Below, piece after piece: positions 6,900-9,519 of a stretch of 9,519 nt of DNA (position 1 is the stretch's first letter; every line of letters begins with the position of its first letter). The position numbers and the translations under genes were made by a program. The notes under the pieces were generated by a model that did no database searches, was not told the DNA's origin, and saw only the letters and a program-made list of their open reading frames with translations. This stretch comes from Myxococcales bacterium. Its GTDB lineage: Bacteria > Myxococcota_A > Polyangia > Polyangiales > Polyangiaceae. Location: positions 1-9,519 of the forward strand of contig JANYHY010000793.1 of the NCBI GenBank assembly GCA_025362165.1. Reading direction: 5' to 3'.

Positions 6900-6928
6900 A
6901 ACGTAGGAAGAGGGCCGCCGAAAGTCAA
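6900..6928 (-). promoter_or_regulatory. Candidate sigma-70-type promoter of the ferredoxin gene
   Basis: On the minus strand TTGACT (6928-6923, five of six consensus bases) and TACGTT (6905-6900, three of six) are separated by 17 bp. Transcription would begin near 6893, leaving a leader of about 18 nt that contains the GAGG ribosome-binding sequence (6889-6886) for the ATG at 6875. The geometry is consistent throughout, making this the best promoter in the window. Confidence 0.5.
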
Positions 6929-6974
6929 ATAGGGGAGACTCATCGAAGGCGGCGGTGCTACGAAGGCGCTCCCG

Positions 6975-7574
6975 ATGTCGACACGCGCTCGCTGGCTGTC
7001 CCTGTTGTGCGGGCTCGTTGCGCTCGCGGGGTGCCAGCCGTCCATCGGTGACAAATGCGTGCTGTCGACCGACTGCTCGACGCGTGGCGACCGCCTCTGC
7101 GACACCACGCAACCAGGTGGATACTGCACTCAGTTCAACTGTCGCGGCGATGACTGCCCGACCGAGGCTGTGTGCGTGCTCTTCGCCGGCGCGGTGCCGG
7201 GCTGCCAACGCGATGATCGCCACGCGCCACCGCGCACGGGCCGATCGATGTGCTTGTACGCTTGCCAGACGGACGCCGACTGCCGGACGGGCGAGGGATA
7301 CGTCTGCGCCGACCCGCGGAGCGCGCCTTACTTCGCGCTTGGGATCGCCGACAACACAGGCAAGGTCTGCCTCGTGAGGCCGACGCAAGACGGTGGCACG
7401 CTCTACTCGTCGGCCGACGCCGAAGCGCCAGTGTGCAAGGCAGGTGGTGCCACGGTCCCTGACATCGACGCGAGCGCGCCGATCGACGCGGGCCCGCCCG
7501 ACGCGGCGGACGCTGCCACGGTCGACGCTGGCGCCAACGACGCGTCGCTCGACGCCGCAGACTCCGCAGACTGA
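6975..7574 (+). CDS. Cysteine-rich putative lipoprotein with Asp/Ala-rich tail
   Basis: This is a 199-residue protein with a lipoprotein signal (MSTRARWLSLLCGLVALAGC; Cys20 in an LAGC lipobox). The mature part to about residue 155 holds 14 further cysteines at 28, 34, 42, 51, 56, 61, 67, 77, 93, 97, 103, 111, 132 and 154. That even number could form seven disulfides. Spacings such as CxxDxDC (97-103, CQTDADC) resemble the small Cys-rich repeats of myxobacterial secreted proteins. Residues about 160-199 are a low-complexity acidic tail of Asp, Ala and Pro (DAGPPDAADAATVDAG). No catalytic motif is seen. AAGG at 6963-6966 is well placed before the ATG. The stop is 7 nt before the permease gene, so they are probably co-transcribed. 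A link to transport, as a periplasmic partner, is possible but unproven. It does not look like a classical solute-binding protein. Confidence 0.87.
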   Translation: MSTRARWLSLLCGLVALAGCQPSIGDKCVLSTDCSTRGDRLCDTTQPGGYCTQFNCRGDDCPTEAVCVLFAGAVPGCQRDDRHAPPRTGRSMCLYACQTDADCRTGEGYVCADPRSAPYFALGIADNTGKVCLVRPTQDGGTLYSSADAEAPVCKAGGATVPDIDASAPIDAGPPDAADAATVDAGANDASLDAADSAD

Positions 7575-7581
7575 GCTCACG

Positions 7582-8514
7582 ATGCGCGCGGTCCGCACGC
7601 TCGTCGCGCGAGTGCTCGAGGCTGTGCTCGTCGTCGTCGTGATGGCGTCGATCGTGTTCTTCGCGATGCGCCTGCTGCCAGGGGATCCCGCGCGGCTCGT
7701 GCTCGGCGACGAAGCGGACGAGGCTTCACTTGCACCACTTCGCCACAAGCTCGGCTTGGACGCGCCGCTGTACATGCAATATGCACGTTTCTTGAAAGGT
7801 CTCTTCACGCTCGATTTGGGCGAGTCGCTGCGCCACCCAGGCGAGTCGGCCGCGTCGCGCGTGGCGGAGTCGATCGGCCCAACCGCGCAGCTCGCCGCTC
7901 TTGCCGTCGCGATCGGTGCAGCGCTCGGAGTGGTCGCTGCGGTGCTCGGCGCGGGACCTTGGCTCGGCGAGCGCAAGCGCTGGATCGATCGCGCGGCGAC
8001 GGCGGTCGCGGCGACTCCACTCTTGTCGTTCGCGCCGCTCGTCACGTTCGCTCTCGCGGCGCGCCTTCGTGTCGTGCCCCTGCCAGGAGATCCCGATTCG
8101 GGCTTCGGCGGTCTTTTGTTCGCGAGCTCGCTCTTGGCGATACCGCTGGGCGCGCAGGTCGCGCGAGTGTCCCGAGCCGCGCTCGACGAGGTGGCGCGGT
8201 CGCAGTTCTTGACTGTGGCACGCGCCAAGGGAGCGACCGCCGCGCGCACGTGGATCGTGCATGCGTTACCAGCGTCCGCAGGTCCGATCGTCACGGTCGT
8301 CGCGTCTCAGCTCGGCGCGCTCCTCGGTGGCGCGGTCGTGCTCGAGCGTTTGTTCGAGCGTCCTGGATTGGGCTCGTTGATCTTGGAGTCCTACTCCACG
8401 CGCGACCTGCCCGTGCTCGAGGCGGCGATCGTCGCTGCGGGGGCCTTCTTCGTCGCCGCGCAGATCGCAGCCGCGCTCGCGCACGCCGCGATCGATCCGC
8501 GAGTACGCCGATGA
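7582..8514 (+). CDS. ABC transporter permease, DppB/OppB-like
   Basis: This is a 310-residue inner-membrane protein, the usual length for the B-type permease of peptide/nickel ABC importers. It has the family's N-terminal helix (about 11-31) followed by RLLPGDPA. Then come the periplasmic segment with LGLDAPLYMQYARFLKGL and LDLGESL, and further helices at about 101-124, 138-160, 175-195, 232-255 and 279-301. The EAA-type cytoplasmic loop that contacts the ATPase is at 202-230 (VARAKGATAARTWIVHALP). The conserved end motif FERPGLGSLILESYSTRDLPV is present at about 258-277. The start at 7582 places the first helix correctly; the frame is open further upstream, but that part overlaps the lipoprotein gene. 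Its stop overlaps the next start codon (ATGA). The substrate cannot be read from the sequence; di- or oligopeptides are the default for the family. Confidence 0.94.
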   Translation: MRAVRTLVARVLEAVLVVVVMASIVFFAMRLLPGDPARLVLGDEADEASLAPLRHKLGLDAPLYMQYARFLKGLFTLDLGESLRHPGESAASRVAESIGPTAQLAALAVAIGAALGVVAAVLGAGPWLGERKRWIDRAATAVAATPLLSFAPLVTFALAARLRVVPLPGDPDSGFGGLLFASSLLAIPLGAQVARVSRAALDEVARSQFLTVARAKGATAARTWIVHALPASAGPIVTVVASQLGALLGGAVVLERLFERPGLGSLILESYSTRDLPVLEAAIVAAGAFFVAAQIAAALAHAAIDPRVRR

Positions 8515-9293
8515 GGAGGCGCATCCTCAGGCTTGTGCCGGTAACCGCGCTGCTCGCGATCTCGGCTGCGTTCGCGCTCGCCTCGAACAACCCGGATCAC
8601 CTCGACCTGACAGCGTCGTTCGCGGCGCCGTCTGCGGGGAGCTTGCTCGGTCACGGCGAAGCGGGAGTGGATCTCGCTGCGGTCGTTCCGCACGCTGTCT
8701 TGCGAGGCACCGCGCTGGCCATCGTGGTCGCCGTCATCGGCTTCGCGGTAGGGGCACCTCTCGGTGCGTTTGCTGCGATCTCACGCGGCAGACTCGAGCG
8801 CTTCGTCGATCGCGCGTGCGATCTCGTCCAGTCTTTCCCGAGCTTCTTGCTGGCGCTCGCTGTGCTCAGCGCAGTGCGTTCTCCCAACCGCATACACCTC
8901 GCGTGTGTCTTCTTGCTGACAGCGTGGGCGCCGTTCGCGCGCCTCTCGTTGACGCAGGCCCGCGTGCTTCGAGGCGCTGCGTTCGTCGAGGCCGCCCAGG
9001 CGCTCGGTGCGACGCAGGCTCGCGTGCTGCTGTCGCACGTGCTGCCCAACGTCATGGGACCGCTCGCCGTGCAGCTCGGCGCGACCGCCTCTGCGATCAT
9101 CGTGAGCGAAGCGGCGTTGTCGTTCGTGGGTCTCGGGCCGCGCGACGGAGTGTCGCTCGGCAGCGTGCTCGACCAAGGTGTCTACTCGATGCTGCTCGCG
9201 CCGCATGTCCTCGTCGTGGGCTCCGTCGCGGTCTTCATCACGAGCCTCTCGCTGTTGATCGCGGGACGAGCCGCGGAGGGTGAGCGTCGCTGA
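8511..9293 (+). CDS. ABC transporter permease, DppC/OppC-like
   Basis: This is a 260-residue partner of the preceding permease, joined by an ATGA overlap that implies coupled translation. It is somewhat shorter than typical DppC proteins (about 280-300) because the N-terminal part is reduced. After the first helix (8-25), the family's LGTDxxGRD motif appears in altered form as LGHGEAGVDL (46-55). Helices follow at about 64-91, 108-123, 128-147, 184-206 and 230-250. The EAA loop is clear (EAAQALGATQARVLLSHVLPN, about 160-180), as is SEAALSFVGLGPRDGVSLGSVL (199-220). The frame extends upstream to 7959, but that part lies within the first permease gene and has no membrane character, so ATG 8511 is chosen. 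AGGAGG occurs just after this start, not before it. No ATPase gene follows directly. Confidence 0.93.
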   Translation: MRRRILRLVPVTALLAISAAFALASNNPDHLDLTASFAAPSAGSLLGHGEAGVDLAAVVPHAVLRGTALAIVVAVIGFAVGAPLGAFAAISRGRLERFVDRACDLVQSFPSFLLALAVLSAVRSPNRIHLACVFLLTAWAPFARLSLTQARVLRGAAFVEAAQALGATQARVLLSHVLPNVMGPLAVQLGATASAIIVSEAALSFVGLGPRDGVSLGSVLDQGVYSMLLAPHVLVVGSVAVFITSLSLLIAGRAAEGERR

Positions 9294-9309
9294 CCGAGAC
9301 GTTGTGCTA

Positions 9310-9324
9310 TCGCTTCAGAAGCGA
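9310..9324. promoter_or_regulatory. 15-bp dyad at the start of the HEAT-repeat gene
   Basis: TCGCTTC-A-GAAGCGA is a perfect inverted repeat with 7-bp arms and a one-base centre. It lies between the second permease gene and the HEAT-repeat gene, and its last base is the A of the ATG at 9324. It could be an operator for a dimeric regulator or a weak hairpin covering the start codon. A stem with no U-tract does not fit an intrinsic terminator. Function is unproven. Confidence 0.3.
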
Positions 9325-9519
9325 TGCTCGCGCCCCCGCCGCTCCCGAGAAAATACGACGCGTGCGTACGTGATCTGTCATCGGCGAAGGCGGACGTGCG
9401 CGCGTCTGCGGCGCAAGACATCGTGCGGTATGGCCGTGAGGAAGAGCACCGCAAAGAGGCCCTCCGGTTGCTCAAAAAGGCACTCGATGACGAGTCTCCT
9501 CGCGTGCGCGCAGCCGTCG
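9324..9519 (+). CDS. HEAT-repeat protein, N-terminal part (3' end outside the window)
   Basis: Sixty-five codons are visible before the window ends. The sequence begins MLAPPPLPRKYDACVRDLSS and contains two helical-repeat motifs. One is KADVRASAAQDIVRYG (about 22-37) and the other is DDESPRVRAAV (about 55-65); both match the D-x-VR-x-x-A core of HEAT/PBS-lyase-type repeats. An amphipathic helix (EEEHRKEALRLLKKAL) lies between them. Such repeats form protein-binding solenoids; the partner is unknown. ATG 9324 is the only start codon after the in-frame TGA at 9291. Only a weak purine stretch (AGAAG) lies directly upstream, at poor spacing. No signal peptide is seen, so it is likely cytoplasmic. 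It starts 30 nt after the permease stop and may share that transcript. Confidence 0.75.
   Translation, partial: MLAPPPLPRKYDACVRDLSSAKADVRASAAQDIVRYGREEEHRKEALRLLKKALDDESPRVRAAV

Noticed and set aside
7393..7581. Upstream extension of the first permease frame
   Set aside because: It overlaps the lipoprotein's Asp/Ala tail out of frame and gives an Arg/Thr-rich sequence with no membrane helix. ATG 7582 gives a normal DppB start.
6876..8294. Very long minus-strand open frame continuing upstream of the ferredoxin
   Set aside because: It is antisense to the Cys-rich lipoprotein and first permease, is low-complexity Arg/Ala/Ser-rich, and has no domain. The ferredoxin has its own promoter, ribosome-binding site and ATG at 6875.
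1..9519. RNA genes, CRISPR arrays, insertion sequences, phage attachment sites
   Set aside because: No repeat-spacer pattern, transposase motif, flanking duplicated ends or tRNA-like cloverleaf was seen in either strand.

Overview
The window is GC-rich (roughly two-thirds G+C by eye) bacterial chromosomal DNA with tightly packed genes on both strands. The gene content suggests a Myxococcota (Polyangia/Sandaracinaceae-like) genome. It has a Ser/Thr kinase with a TPR-like N-terminus, several lipoproteins of no recognised family, a Cys-rich lipoprotein with an Asp/Ala-rich tail, a probable futalosine hydrolase (menaquinone synthesis), and a HEAT-repeat protein. The taxonomy is inferred from this style of gene content; there is no rRNA or tRNA to confirm it.

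Layout. 1-828 (+) is the C-terminal part of a sensor histidine kinase cut by the window edge. 884-1495 (+) is a divergent pyroglutamyl-peptidase I (C15) family protein. It converges, with a 2-nt gap, on a three-gene minus-strand operon read 5093->1498: a lipoprotein, a DUF882/MepK-like murein endopeptidase, and a Ser/Thr kinase. The kinase has an N-terminal TPR-like region and what looks like a second, catalytically dead kinase domain at its C-terminus. A 64-bp divergent promoter region separates this operon from a futalosine hydrolase-like gene (5158-5757, +), which looks leaderless. That gene overlaps by 17 bp, tail to tail, the last gene of a minus-strand pair: a 2[4Fe-4S] ferredoxin (6875-6570) followed by an outer-membrane-type lipoprotein (6559-5741). 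A 99-bp divergent region follows. Then comes a plus-strand cluster of a Cys-rich lipoprotein (6975-7574) and the two permease subunits of a Dpp/Opp-type ABC transporter (7582-8514 and 8511-9293). Last is the start of a HEAT-repeat protein (9324 to the window edge).

How the genes fit together. The lipoprotein-endopeptidase-kinase operon looks like an envelope module: a surface lipoprotein, a secreted wall-cutting enzyme and a cytoplasmic kinase made from one transcript. The permease pair has no ATPase genes directly downstream, and a Cys-rich lipoprotein sits where a solute-binding protein is often found. No mobile element, CRISPR array, RNA gene or convincing intrinsic terminator was seen. 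No stretch over 100 bp lacks a gene, and I do not claim a complete new defence or biosynthetic system. The most unusual item is the kinase plus pseudokinase protein and its operon context.
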